Positions 10,700 through 20,829 of a stretch of 24,867 bases of DNA are shown one piece after another. Every line of letters starts with the position of its first letter. Within the stretch, counting starts at the first letter, position 1. The position numbers were made by a program, and so were the translations under genes. A model generated the notes under the pieces. The model had not been told where the DNA came from and did not search any database. It was given only the letters and a program-made list of their open reading frames with translations. Origin of the DNA: Apostichopus californicus (lineage: Eukaryota > Echinodermata > Holothuroidea > Aspidochirotida > Stichopodidae); the NCBI GenBank assembly GCA_020650975.1, contig JAIPMN010002087.1, positions 1-24,867 of the forward strand, given 5' to 3'.

Positions 10700-11081
10700 G
10701 TAAGCTATGCTTAAAACGGCTCCTTTGATATAACGGCTTAGCAAATTGTAGGGCAGTAATATTCTGATAATAAAATCCCACGTGATATAAATGGGGTTCA
10801 TTAACTTTGAGTACAGTAAAGTCTCCATTTTGAATAACAACAAAAAAGAATAAGATTGACCAATATACAAAATCAATCAACATAAACACAAAATATGAGT
10901 AATAACTATCTCCAAAACTGCCACTCTGCCCGGTCTGACAACGATAATCTACCTACGCTAAACACCTACGTAGGTTTGACCCTTGACACCGAACAAATGA
11001 AATAAATATATTTAAATTCTTTTTTTCTTAAAATGACTTGCCCAACGTTTTTTTTCCTCCTTTTTTTGTTTGTATCGACAG

Positions 11082-11218
11082 TTTGAACCTGAATGGGATT
11101 GGCAGAGATCATGACTATCCTTACTTGTGCATGGAGTTTAGCAAAGGAATTAATGCTTTTCCAGACTTTGATATGCCACTTCAGGGAGGCTCAATGATCT
11201 CTTGTTCAGAGTTTATAG
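11082..11218 (+). CDS. Exon 3B: second half of module 3
   Basis: The acceptor is TGTATCGACAG, and the first base completes Asp. The reading is LNLNGIGRDHDYPYLCMEF, then SKG, PDFDM, MISCSEFI, ending phase 1 at G|GTTTGT, a weaker donor than its neighbours. Only two cysteines remain (YLC and SC). The first and fourth family cysteines are both replaced, as in modules 4 and 5. With exon 3A it makes 435 bases. Confidence 0.92.
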
Positions 11219-12844
11219 GTTTGTATTTTTTGTCAGAGTTGGTATTATAGACAACTTCACTGACTTCACGCACCAATCATTTCTCGACTAAATTTTAGGA
11301 CAGATCTTGGGAGGAAAGTGTTTAGAAGAAAAGTTAACCAAACGCTTTCAATGGATTTGTTAGTCTTTATATATTTTTTAGTTCTGGCGGAAAGCAAAAG
11401 CAAGCTATGAGATGGTGACGGTGTGTGCGCGTGTGCGTTTGTTTTGTATTCTGATCGAGGAATTGAACAAAAGAATTTCAGGTCCTCGGTTGTGATTTCT
11501 AAAGAATCACCATGTCCTCGGAAGAATTCTATTGTATGGGGGGTATTGTTAAGGTTAGGGTACGTGGATTTGAACAATGGAAAATACAATGGGGTCCTCG
11601 GTCTGAATGTAATACAAACATGTGTGTGCGTGTGTGTGTGTATGTATGTGATGCCTTGGCTTGTGAACACGGTCTCTAACACCATGCATAGTATGCGTGT
11701 AGTTGTCACTTCGTAATTTCTTGGTTGCTTTTATTATTGGCGGAGGTCAAAGGTCATTTGAGGTCACCAGTGTTGAAAATGTGAAAACCTTGTAAACAAT
11801 CTCGTTCAAAACGTACCGCATTAGTTAATATTGTAGATTGGGGGTTGACGTCTGCAAAATGCCACCAGGAAGAGGTTGAGAACTGTAGAATGCACAAAGG
11901 GGAGGCTGGTTAGTTTAGTTTAGTTTAGAAACCCAAGGATCAGGAAGTCTTACAGTAGCTTATTTGAGACCCTATCCGTGTCAGATCGTGGATGAACACG
12001 GCCTTATTTCAAGGCTGCTCGTTTCGATAAGTGTTCAGAGGATAACGAGGCAGGGATGTGAATTCGCTCCCATTCCTGCTCCGGGACCGCCATCTAACGT
12101 CCCCATCCCACGGACGAGAGTGTATTCCCCAGCATCTGACCACTTTCTCAAATACTGAGGTAGGCAGAGGCACCCAATTCGTCGAAATCACTACAGTGCA
12201 GCCATGACGTACAAAGTTGTTTCAATACCAAGTGAAGAACAGAAACAAAGCCCTTAGGGTGAGGGGATGACCCTCCACCACCCATCATGTCGGGGGGTGT
12301 GACATTCATTCCAGGGACTTTTACATTCAGTACGGGAAGAATAAGACTACTCCTCTGGGCCCCATCCATAATGGTCAGTGCCCCTCTGTAAATCATTTCG
12401 GTCACCCAGCACACCTTGCTTTGCTGTCTTTCTCCCTATATTCTATTTCTATGAATTGAGAGTGGACTGAAACAGGTCAAATGAGACCTACTTGTACGTG
12501 AAATACTTGTATGTGACTGTCTTTCACCCAGGAATACATTTTGTGCTGAATATTAGGAATTTTTTGCATAAGATCATATATATATATTAATATATATATA
12601 TATGCACGGTTCCTTAATAGTGGTTTCATCAGTTGATGCTCAGTAGTGGGTGTTAAAACTTCCTCTGCGAAAAATAGACTGGGAACTCTCTGACAGCGGT
12701 ATATGCATGAGTTTATTCTTGGACAAAGTGTAACGGAGTTGCTCTTTTTTCACTCCCGGTACCCCGAGGTCCGAGTAAAGCGTCCGCTATCATCTTTATC
12801 TGTTCTGAGAATAATCCCTTCTCGGTCCATCTTCTCTATTCCAG
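11219..12844 (+). other. Intron 3B-4A with small repeats and an unexplained ORF-like segment
   Basis: 1626 bp, phase 1. It holds a TG microsatellite at about 11619-11650, a TTTAG repeat at 11908-11930 and an AT repeat at about 12575-12604. At 11964-12158 there is an open + strand frame with a Pro-rich stretch (APIPAPGPPSNVPIPRTRV) that ends in a stop. It shows no family similarity and no fitting splice phases, so I do not call it an exon. The opposite strand is also open over 12148-12414. This GC-richer island (about 11960-12420) may be a transposon or processed-gene remnant. Confidence 0.5.
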
Positions 12845-13130
12845 GTGAGGAGGTTCCATCCGCATCTGTGACTGGGTACAGTTCCAGGTTGGGTTTTCGC
12901 CGCGACAATGATGACAGAACTACTCCAACAACTGTTCAAGCTACTTTGGTAACCACCGGTAACGAAAACCCCATCACCGGCATGAATCTCTGGAAGTTGG
13001 GCGTTTTCGGCAGCGAATACCCCGATGGATCGGGTGAAGTGTATCCGCTGGTGGATCAGATCTTACCTCCAACAGATGCAGACAAGACTCTGATGCCAAA
13101 TGAGGACTTGACGTTTGACGTGACCTCTGA
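12845..13130 (+). CDS. Exon 4A: first half of module 4
   Basis: The acceptor is CTCTATTCCAG, with phase 1 entry. It opens GEEVPSASVTGYSSRLGF, then an acidic DNDD stretch, TTPTTVQAT, PITGMNLWKLGVFGS with PDGSG, then VDQILPPTDADKTLMP and LTFDVTS. It ends phase 2 at GA|GTAAGA beside a stop. It is the closest relative of exon 5A, sharing TTPTTV-x-AT, PITG-x-x-LWKL, PDG-x-GE and LPP, so these two modules probably arose by a fairly recent duplication. A hAT-like MITE begins only 27 bases after the donor. Confidence 0.94.
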
Positions 13131-13156
13131 GTAAGATTTTGGCAGATGTACAGCCA

Positions 13157-13498
13157 CAGGGATGTGCCCAGGATTTCCTGAGTGCCGGGAAAAACTGATC
13201 GCAGTCCTGGGGGAGGGGTCTAAGGGGGAGGGGGTGTCCCCTCAAAAAGGTGCTCAGATGCCAAATGCTGGCACTTGTGTAGGTTTTTAAGCACATACAC
13301 AAGTAAAAAAACTAGTTTTGCTAACAATTTACATTTTTTAATTTTTTTTCAATTTATGTTGAATATATTGTTAGGAATGTTGGGATTTTAGATGAAAATA
13401 GTGCTGGGCGGGATATACGATTTTTAAGACAGTGCTGGGCGGTAATTTTTAGTGCTGCGTGGGGCCGCCCAGTGCTGCCCCACGTGGGCACATCACTG
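13157..13498 (+). mobile_element. Second hAT-like MITE
   Basis: 342 bp. Left end CAGGGATGTGCCCA; reverse complement of the right end CAGTGATGTGCCCA, 13 of 14 matching. The direct repeat CAGCCA abuts both ends (13151-13156 and 13499-13504), shorter than the 8 bp expected, so the duplication may have mutated. Internal G-rich and GTGCTGGGCGG-like repeats. Different family from the element at 5149. Confidence 0.7.
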
Positions 13499-13774
13499 CA
13501 GCCAGCTTGATTTGTATCTCCAACTTGAAAATCTAATTTAAAATCAATCTTGTATGTATAAAATGTACTCATTTTGTGCATGCAAACCTGATATTTTGAT
13601 AAATGATGTGAGCTTTGCTCCCAGTGTCGTTTGCATAGTAGCCATTAATCAATGTGAATGAAATTGATTAGGTCACAAATCATGATAAAAGAAAGTTTGA
13701 CGTATTAAAAGGAGGCACATTTAGTGAGTGACACACAGAACTTTTTATTAATACACATTAGACAATTAATCTTG

Positions 13775-14215
13775 TCTTGGAGAAGGAGTTAGAATTAAAT
13801 CAGTTACAATGAGAATTAAAATTAGAATAAGGAGTTAGGAATGGTTAGAATTTAAAAGGAACAAATCAGTACGTTACCATCCACAATACAATTTACACTG
13901 GCAGAAATGGTAAAATTCATTGATTTGAAGAAAAAAAAACTATTCTTCTTTGGGAAGGAGTTAGAATTAAATTAGTTACAATTAGAATTAAAATTAGAAT
14001 GAGGAGTTAGAATGGTTAGAATTTGAAAGGAACAAATCAGTACATTACCATCCACAATACAATTTACACTGGCAGAAATGGTAGAATTAGATTTAGTTAG
14101 AATTAAAATTAGAATTAGGAGTTAGAATCGTTAGGATTCAAGAGGAACCACTCAATACGTATTACCGTCCAGAATACAATTTGCACTGGCAGAAGTGGTA
14201 AAAATTAATTTATTC
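13775..14215 (+). repeat. ~172-bp tandem repeat, two full copies and one partial
   Basis: Copies start at 13783 and 13955 (period 172); a shortened third copy begins near 14086. Each contains runs of AGAATTAAAATTAGAAT followed by a conserved block with CCACAATACAATTTACACT and GGCAGAAATGGTA. The third copy lacks the middle part. The array sits in the 4A-4B intron. Confidence 0.85.
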
Positions 14216-14441
14216 TGCAAGACCTGAGGACGCATGGGCTTAATCTCACAGGCAACGTCCTGCCCCGTCCTACATGACAAATAGAGGGGCCATAGTTAAG
14301 ACCCTTTGGGGCGGGGGGTGGGGGGGTACATACTTGCAGGGTGGTATTCTGTACTGTTACAAGAAACCTTGATAGTCCTAGGAGATGGTGGATGGAAAGG
14401 TTAATTGACTACAAATGTTTGTTCCTTGTTTTTTCTTGTAG

Positions 14442-14605
14442 CATCGATTTGAATTCTGTGGGACGTGGTACCGAATATCCTTACATCTGTACGACTTTCA
14501 GCAAGCACCCCTTAGCTGACCCCCCATTCAAAATTAATATGGGCGCACAGGATGAGATCGTCAGCTGTGTACCTCTTAACCGTGAACCTGTCGAACCGGA
14601 AGAAG
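14442..14605 (+). CDS. Exon 4B: second half of module 4
   Basis: The acceptor is TTTTTTCTTGTAG, and the first base completes Asp. The reading is IDLNSVGRGTEYPYICTTF, then SKHPLADPPF, EIVSCVPLNREP, then an acidic tail VEPEE, ending phase 1 at G|GTAAAA. Two cysteines only. The tail is about five residues longer than in exon 5B and serves as the linker into module 5. An extreme G-rich tract starts 77 bases into the following intron. Confidence 0.93.
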
Positions 14606-14681
14606 GTAAAATAATTGTTGAGGTTTGCTTGTTATGGTACTCCCTTGTCCTCGTAAAAAAAAAACTACCGCAGCATTTCAA

Positions 14682-14719
14682 GGGGGGGGAGGGGGTGGGG
14701 AGGGGGTGGGGAGGGGAGG
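14682..14719 (+). other. Potential G-quadruplex tract in intron 4B-5A
   Basis: A run of G blocks of three to eight separated by single A or T, so several overlapping quadruplex registers are possible. On the coding strand it would also be present in the pre-mRNA, 77 bases after the 4B donor. The rest of this 439-bp intron shows nothing notable. Confidence 0.75.
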
Positions 14720-15044
14720 AGAACAACATTTGGGTATAAACTTTTTGTGTACAAAAACAATGTGCTGTACATCTTTACCTCTGTGGCCATTTGGGCATAG
14801 TATTTTGATATGCTGTAACAGGTATAACTGCTTCCTTATTAATTCCATATTTTTACTGCCACGGTCAAGTAGATGTAAAAAGTGAAACTGCAGGCACCAA
14901 GAGCCCTGCCATGTGACCTATGTTATGGTTCGTTGATCATCGTCGGTACAGTGTGCCAGTTTCGGTGTCAAATTCCCATGTGTTCTTGGAGAAAACAAAA
15001 TTTGGAGATATTTATGAGGCAAATGTAATATTTTCATATCATAG

Positions 15045-15327
15045 AGGAGGGTCCAAAGGTAAGAGTGATCGGATACCGTACAAGGATTCACCTGGATCCT
15101 GACAATGAAGATGGTACCACACCTACCACAGTGGAGGCCACAGTCGCCAGTGTGGGGCCAGGCGATCCCATAACAGGGACAGACCTCTGGAAACTGGATG
15201 TCCTCGGTAGCGATGAACCCGACGGCACCGGTGAACTGTTACCCATAGCTGAAGATGTCTTACCACCGGATGAGGCAAATAAACCTCTAACGCCCGGTGA
15301 TCAATTGCCATTAGCCGTGACTACCGA
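15045..15327 (+). CDS. Exon 5A: first half of module 5
   Basis: The start was set by phase and by comparison with exon 4A. The acceptor ATATCATAG before 15045 gives phase 1 entry and the reading EEGPKVRVIGYRTRIHL, which aligns with EEVPSASVTGYSSRLGF of module 4. The pyrimidine tract is weak, so the start is less certain than others. Downstream are DPDNEDG, TTPTTVEAT, PITGTDLWKLDVLGS, DEPDGTGE, LPPDEANKPL and LPLAVTT. It ends phase 2 at GA|GTAAGT. The block is acidic and has no Cys. Confidence 0.88.
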
Positions 15328-15883
15328 GTAAGTTACAGTCAATAACCAGAGAGATATATTTGAGAAGACGAAACAAAGACACACCTGTGCATTCCCTTAC
15401 ATCATCGTCCATGAGTACACGAACAAAAGCAGCGACTCCTTGCTGCACCTGTGTGAAGTTAATTTTATTGGTGCAAACCTCTCCGTGGATCCCAAAAATT
15501 TCTAGATCAAAATCCATTTTTGTCTCATTTCTATCGATTACTCAGCTACCTCGCATTTATTTACTCTGGTTTTACTCATTTTGTGTGGCTATTGTCTCGG
15601 CTGTCCAAAAGGTTGACTTTTAGCCACCAGCATCAGGGTGATCTCGGGGTGCATGCATCAATAGACTGTCCATGTGGGGGATGGGGATTGGGGAGGTGGA
15701 GTGAGGAGGGTCTGTAAAGTTTGGGATGGCAGTTGTCCTAATAATAATGGCTATTAGAATGGTTAAGATATATACATATTACATCTATGTTGTAGGATTA
15801 AGTCAAACTCATGAAGTGAATTAATTAATTAATGAGGTCACACAGTCAACGATGTTTTCCCTTTTTCCCCTATCTCCATCTAG
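15328..15883 (+). other. Intron 5A-5B
   Basis: 556 bp, phase 2. I see no repeat family, RNA gene or extra exon. Confidence 0.85.
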
Positions 15884-16032
15884 TCTTGATCTAAACTCTG
15901 TCGGGCCCGGCACAGACTATCCTTACATATGTACCAGATTTAGCCGGCATCCAGATGCAGATCCTCCATTTAATTTGCAAGTTGGACAGCAGTCATCTGT
16001 CCTCAGTTGCTCAGCCCTATCACGAGAACCAG
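15884..16032 (+). CDS. Exon 5B: second half of module 5
   Basis: The acceptor is TCTCCATCTAG, and the first base completes Asp. The reading is LDLNSVGPGTDYPYICTRF, then SRHPDADPPFNLQVG and VLSCSALSREP, ending phase 1 at G|GTAAAA. Very close to exon 4B (LNSVG-x-GT-x-YPYIC-x-x-FS). It has two cysteines. Together with 5A it is 432 bases. Confidence 0.94.
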
Positions 16033-16147
16033 GTAAAAATTAGCTATTACACCGTGTGTTTCCATGTATTTTCTCAAAAATTACAGGTTGATGTAAAATG
16101 GTATGGAATGGACCATTAAGAAACTCTCATCTTTTCTCTACACTCAG

Positions 16148-16428
16148 TGATACCCGAAGAGCCACTGGATGTCGTCGTCACTTCAGTTGTGCCGGAGGAT
16201 GGTGTAGTAATCACGGCCAGCACCGACAATGATGTCACGTTAAGCGTAGACATTGAAGTGGATCCCGAAGAGACCGACGACATCGATGGTAGAAACCTCT
16301 GGGATCTGGATTTGTGGATCTCTGCCAACAAGAACGGCAAGGGAAAGAAATTTGGCCACAGCCAAAAAGTTCTTAATAACAGACAACAGGACCAACCATT
16401 GGACAGTGAAGGACCCTTGGCATTCCCA
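16148..16428 (+). CDS. Exon 6A: first half of module 6
   Basis: The acceptor is TCTCTACACTCAG, with phase 1 entry. The reading is IPEEPLDVVVTSVVPEDG, then strand sections, the acidic DPEETDDIDG, NLWDLDLWISANKNGKG (the tryptophan block with a second Trp where modules 3-5 have Phe or Leu), then QKVLNNRQQDQPL and PLAFP. It ends at CCA|GTAAGT in phase 0, not phase 2, so this module belongs to the second group (6-9) with a differently placed internal intron. The 2.6-kb intron that follows is the largest in the window and is full of repeats. Confidence 0.93.
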
Positions 16429-16605
16429 GTAAGTTTAGCGGTTATTACTGGTCGTATCAATTCATGTTTATTGTTTTTTTTTTTTTTTTTAAGCACCGGG
16501 ATCGTTGGGTTGTCGAGATCAGCAAGCATCTATCATCAGACAGAGGTGACTGGAATTAAACCAGCTGACCATCGGCTAGGATTGAATTATATAAAAGTTA
16601 GATGA

Positions 16606-16683
16606 CCTGATGTTTTGATCCTAGCAGGATCTTCTTCTAAGTTAGCTTTTGAAGCAGATCTTTGCTACGATCGTAACGTCAGG
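16606..16683. repeat. Imperfect inverted repeat of a dispersed element
   Basis: The left arm reads CCTGATGTTTTGATCCTAGC, then AGGATCTTCTTC. The right arm, reverse complemented, reads CCTGACGTTACGATCGTAGC, then AAAGATCTGCTTC. The arms meet at the small palindrome CTAAGTTAG. The left arm recurs at 24781. The two arms are therefore head-to-head copies of the same short element. Confidence 0.7.
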
Positions 16684-16799
16684 CCCTCTATATTTAACAG
16701 ATTGACCAACACGGGACAGGAAGACAAGCAGTTTGTTGACAGTGTTTTTGCCTGTCTTTTGATTCGCAGGGAATTATGTTGCATTGAAATAAGTCTGTA

Positions 16800-17770
16800 T
16801 AGGTCAATGAGAACCAACAAAAAAAATAACTGAATTTAAAATCAATGACAATCAACAAATTGGTAAAACATCAATATTGAGTTATGTTGAATTGAGCATG
16901 GATCGATGATAATCAACAAATTGGTAAAAAAAAAAATCAACATTGGCTCATGTTGAATTGAGCATGGATCAACGAGAATCAAGAAATTGGTAAAACATCA
17001 ACATTAGCTTATGTTGAATTGAACATGGAGCAATGAGATTCAGGAAATCGGTAAAACATCAACACTGAGTTATGTTGCATTGAGCATGGATCAACGAGAA
17101 TCAAGAAATTGGTAAAACATCAACATTGACTTATGTTGAATTGAGCATGGATCAATGAGAATCAACAAATTGGTAAAAAAATCAACATTGACTTATGTTG
17201 AATTGAGCATGGATCAATGAGAATCAAGAAATTGGTAAAACATCAACATTAGCTTATGTTGAATTGAACATGGAGCAATGAGATTCAACAAATTGGTAAA
17301 ACATCAACACTGCAGTTATGTTGAATTGAGCATGGATCAACGAGAATCAAGAAATTGGTAAAACATCAACATTGACTTATGTTGAATTGAGCATGGATCG
17401 ATGAGAATCAACAAATTGGTAAAACATCAACATTGACTTATGTTGAATTGAGCATGGATCAATGAGAATCAACAAATTGGTAAAACATCAACATTGGCTT
17501 ATGTTGAATTGAGCATACTGAAAATCAACAAATTGGCAAACCATTAGTTGACATTAAGAACCAAATTGAAATCAGTGAGGTATTGGTCAGTGAGAACCAA
17601 CCAATGGTAAATTCGTGTTTACATTGAGTTCTGTCGAATGGAAATCTATGAGGTATAGGCCAATGAGAACCAAGAAATGGTAGCATCAAATAATGTTACA
17701 ACTGAATTTCAAGTCAACGAGAATCAACGAAATTGGTAAAAACATCGACATTGAATTATATTCAGTCAAA
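16800..17770 (+). repeat. ~60-bp minisatellite, about 12 clear units plus degenerate ones, each with a hairpin
   Basis: Units are marked by ATTGGTAAAACATCAACATT and by GTTGAATTGAGCATGGATCA. The TTGGTAAA marker recurs near 16860, 16920, 16987, 17049, 17109, 17170, 17232, 17295, 17355, 17416 and 17477, with TTGGCAAA near 17537. More diverged units lie on both sides. Most units contain TCAACAT, a six-base spacer, then ATGTTGA, a perfect 7-bp stem. No coding content. Confidence 0.92.
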
Positions 17771-17881
17771 TGAAATAAAGTAACAGGAAGTTGTTGAGTC
17801 ATCCAGCAAAGAAACGGCTCAAAAGGATTTAGATCGGAATACCTGGAAGTCAACAGACCAGCTAGCATGAGATAAGCCTTT

Positions 17882-18122
17882 AATAATATATGTATGTATG
17901 TATTTTAGATCCTCCTGCAAGCAGGAACAGGCGAAGAAGCCATCATTGGCTTATCAAAGCCACAAGCTGACCGAAGTCAGTCTCTTAGATTCATATTTAA
18001 CGTCCATGATTATGAATTGTCAATTGTCAACAACTGGACGACATACATTAATCTTGGAGTGACTCAAACTCGGGACCTTATGGTTGAAAGGCACCGGCGT
18101 TAACCACTGAGCTAACACTCCT
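17882..18122 (-). mobile_element. tRNA-derived SINE, reverse orientation
   Basis: On the minus strand, starting at 18122, there is a tRNA-like head: GGAGTGTTAGCTCAGTGG, then TTAACGCCGG, with the A box TAGCTCAGTGG. A B-box-like GAGTTTGAGTCACTCC follows near 18070-18055. The head is followed by a non-tRNA body and a tail of TACATACATACATA-type repeats near 17890. These two internal RNA polymerase III promoter boxes in proper order make a SINE the best reading. It is not a functional tRNA because the anticodon arm and acceptor do not fold cleanly. Confidence 0.75.
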
Positions 18123-19042
18123 GGAATCTCCTGGAACGATGAATCATTGAACTGAATACATGTGGATGAAGAGAAATCCAAAGAGAGATCAGTACCCATC
18201 AGTCAGCACTGAGCCAACATGAAATACCGTTCAGTTATACTTCAAGAACGGTTCTCTTGACAAAACGAGTCTCTAGAAGCCATTACATGACACGAGTGTG
18301 AATGAAACAGTTTCTTGAGCTCGATAAAAGTGGGAAAGAGTAACTATGTGATATATGCAGCATTAATCAATCATCATTTGATACTTCTACTATATAATTA
18401 ATATTTTTTTTCCCCGTTTGAGGTTCATGTATCCTGTAGTACGTGTATCGTTGATAAGAAAGAGAGGGTTCGAGTGTCCAAATTCCTCTTGCCTCTCGAT
18501 ATTCTTGCATGTTATACAGGGCCTAGACATTTGGGATATCTACTGGCTTTATAAAGCCATTGGATTTGCTATTTGCTAGTAAAGAAAACAAAAAGGCACT
18601 TGCCTTATCTGCCAGTAAATATAAAGAAAAACCAACATGTGAGCGGTTTGGTTAATAATAATCTTCAGTCAGAGAATCCTGGCATGCTTTCCTTACCTAA
18701 CATAAGCCCTGTGTTGCTGCTCATATTGTTAGCAAATATTAATGAGCTGCTCTCATACAGTATGTGGTTTTGTAATACAGGGAAATGCCAGTGACTCAAT
18801 ACTTAGCTAGTAGAGTATTTTTAAGCACTTGCAATTTAGAGCAAGTGGCTCGTAACATTTGTGAAGTTAAATAAGATTGCACTGTTGAGTATAATGTTAA
18901 ACATGATATTGCTTAATAGTACAACAGTTTATGTCCATTGAATTATTAAATTGTGCATTTTTAAAAAAATAACTTCAACAAAGCTTCACATAGTGCATAT
19001 CCCTCCTCACTATGATGTTCCGTTCTTTCTTGTATTGTTCAG

Positions 19043-19199
19043 ACTGTCAGTGCCAACATAAACGTCTCAAGCTCCAAGTGTAAGGTCTTAAAGTATCTCT
19101 GTGCAGAAATAAAGAAGCAGGCCGGATCGACTCCAGATTTTGGTTTCCGAGGCGAGACAGAATCATCCACTGCCGGCTGTGCTAAATTAACCTGTAAAA
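19043..19199 (+). CDS. Exon 6B: second half of module 6
   Basis: The acceptor is TGTATTGTTCAG, with phase 0 entry. The reading is TVSANINVSSSKCKVLKYLC, then AEIKKQAGSTPDFGF, then AGCAKLTC and K, ending phase 1 at AAAA|GTATGG. All four family cysteines are present. There is no ATG in the reading frame, so the exon is invisible to start-based ORF scanning. Phases agree with 6A (0) and 7A (1), and module 6 totals 438 bases. Confidence 0.92.
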
Positions 19200-19537
19200 G
19201 TATGGCAATTTTCTCTTTTCTTCTCATAGAGCTAGTATTCAGTAACATCTTCAGTAGTCATCCCCATGTTGGCTGTGCTCCTATAAGAAAACTGTTTTAG
19301 AAAAGATTTTCATGGCCAATATTTTGAGCAGATTTTTAAAGGCCCAAGGAAGGAACGTCTGTTACGTGCCGTAAACGAGTGGGTACATGCAGCTACAATT
19401 AGCTGTCTAGACCTGGCAAATCTTGACCTTGGTGGGTATAAATTGTTCAGTCGAGTGTTCTGTATAGTAAGTCCTTGGTCAGCACTGACCTTTGTAACTG
19501 ATATTGACATTGTTTATTTCCTTCACTAGCCTTGGCT

Positions 19538-19590
19538 GGGGGAGGGAGGGGTGGGGGGGAGGGAGGGTGGGGGGGAGGGAGGGTGGGGGG
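19538..19590 (+). other. Second potential G-quadruplex tract (intron 6B-7A)
   Basis: GGGGGAGGGAGGGG-type repeats with several four-block registers on the coding strand. Apart from this tract and the MITE at 19925, I see nothing recognisable in intron 19200-20447. Confidence 0.75.
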
Positions 19591-19924
19591 AACGATGGCA
19601 TCTTCAGAAGATCAGTTTCCATATGTGGCGGTATGATTGACATTAAGAAATAAATGCACCAATGAGATATTTTGCCTCATGCCAGCTGTTATAAACATCG
19701 TTGTATGATCAGTTGTGCAGAAAATGCTGTAGAAATTATGTACACTTCACAATGGAGAGCAAGTGTTTCCATCATTGAGAAGTGGATTTGCCATCTTCAC
19801 ATTATTAAAACTGGTTTCAAAGTGTTATTGACATTTTTGTAAACTGTCCCACCACAAAGGTAGTAATGAATGGCATGCAGTTATTATTATTGATATTGTA
19901 ATAGAGAGAATTGGGTATCACTTC

Positions 19925-20284
19925 TTAAAGGCATTGAAGACTCGCCCCAAACCATCTGAAAAAGTTAACTTTCTGTTGCTTGCAAGTGACGTTTTGTTTG
20001 TGTCGCTACAAAATGCAGACAATAATGAAACATGATACCTTAATTGTTATCTTTAGCTGGACCTGAGATGTCCATCGCTGTATCGTTTGTATACTGTGAT
20101 GTGGGTATTGACCGCAGCTGTATGTACTGACTGTACACTAGTGTCTAATTACCGATGGTAGCAAGCTGTGTGTATTTTCTGGGATCGATGGTGGTGTTTA
20201 ACACTTCCGTTACACCTCATTCGAAACTAGGTCAAATTACCGGCATTAGACGTTTCTTTTTGCGCGAGTCTGCACACCCTTTAA
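19925..20284 (+). mobile_element. TTAA-flanked MITE, copy 2
   Basis: 360 bp, same family and orientation as copy 1, bounded by TTAA on both sides. It lacks the GGGTGCGGCCGC segment found near the left end of copy 1. It shares the GTCGCTACAAAATGCAGACA and GGTATTGACCGCAGCTGTAT blocks. No ORF. Confidence 0.85.
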
Positions 20285-20447
20285 TGTGACCCTCATCTTT
20301 AAATATTTAATGGTCGTTGTGTAAGCATTATTGCATTTGAAACCTTGACAGGAGATTCCCCATCTTTATTGATGAAGAGTTTCTTTAATACTGGGTGTAG
20401 TGGCCTCTACTTGACTGATATTTATCCCTCTGTTGTCCATATCCCAG

Positions 20448-20725
20448 AATACAAGGTACCAAAAGGTGTGGTGGTTACTTCGGTCGAGCCATTGCCTATC
20501 GTCGTGTACGAGAATCAGGTCAACGATATCGTCTTCGATTCGACCGTCACCTTCGATCCTAAGACCTCGAGGCCCATCGGAAAAGGAGAAAAATTCTGGA
20601 AGCTGGGTGCGTGGCTGGCCAGGGAACCCGATACACCGAGGAAGATAGGAGAGGTAGTACAAGTTCTGAACAACAAGAAGAGAGACAAGAAGATTTACAG
20701 CCACGACGAACCTACAGTATTTGGG
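20448..20725 (+). CDS. Exon 7A: first half of module 7 (diverged, basic)
   Basis: The acceptor is GTCCATATCCCAG, with phase 1 entry. The reading is YKVPKGVVVTSVEPLPIVV, then FDSTVTFDPKT, KFWKLGAWLAREPDTPRK, QVLNNKKRDKKI and EPTVFG. It ends at GGG|GTACGG in phase 0. The VVVTSV-x-P opening and QVLNN match module 6. The usual DGSG turn is replaced by DTPR, and the half is rich in Lys. It is exactly 278 bases, as are exons 8A and 9A. Two same-orientation TTAA MITEs bracket it, 163 bases upstream and 104 bases downstream. Confidence 0.93.
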
Positions 20726-20829
20726 GTACGGACATGCATACTGTTGTATTTTAAGATGGCACAGTTTAAAGGCTTGACCAAAGGCAGATGATGGAAGCCT
20801 TCAAAATCTCATCTCCCTGATACAACCCA

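Noticed and set aside
11266..11709. 147-codon minus-strand ORF
   Set aside because: It crosses a TG microsatellite (Thr-His repeats) and low-complexity DNA inside an intron, with no recognisable domain.
18050..18122. A genuine tRNA gene on the minus strand
   Set aside because: A and B boxes are present but the anticodon and acceptor stems do not fold properly, and a SINE body and tail follow.
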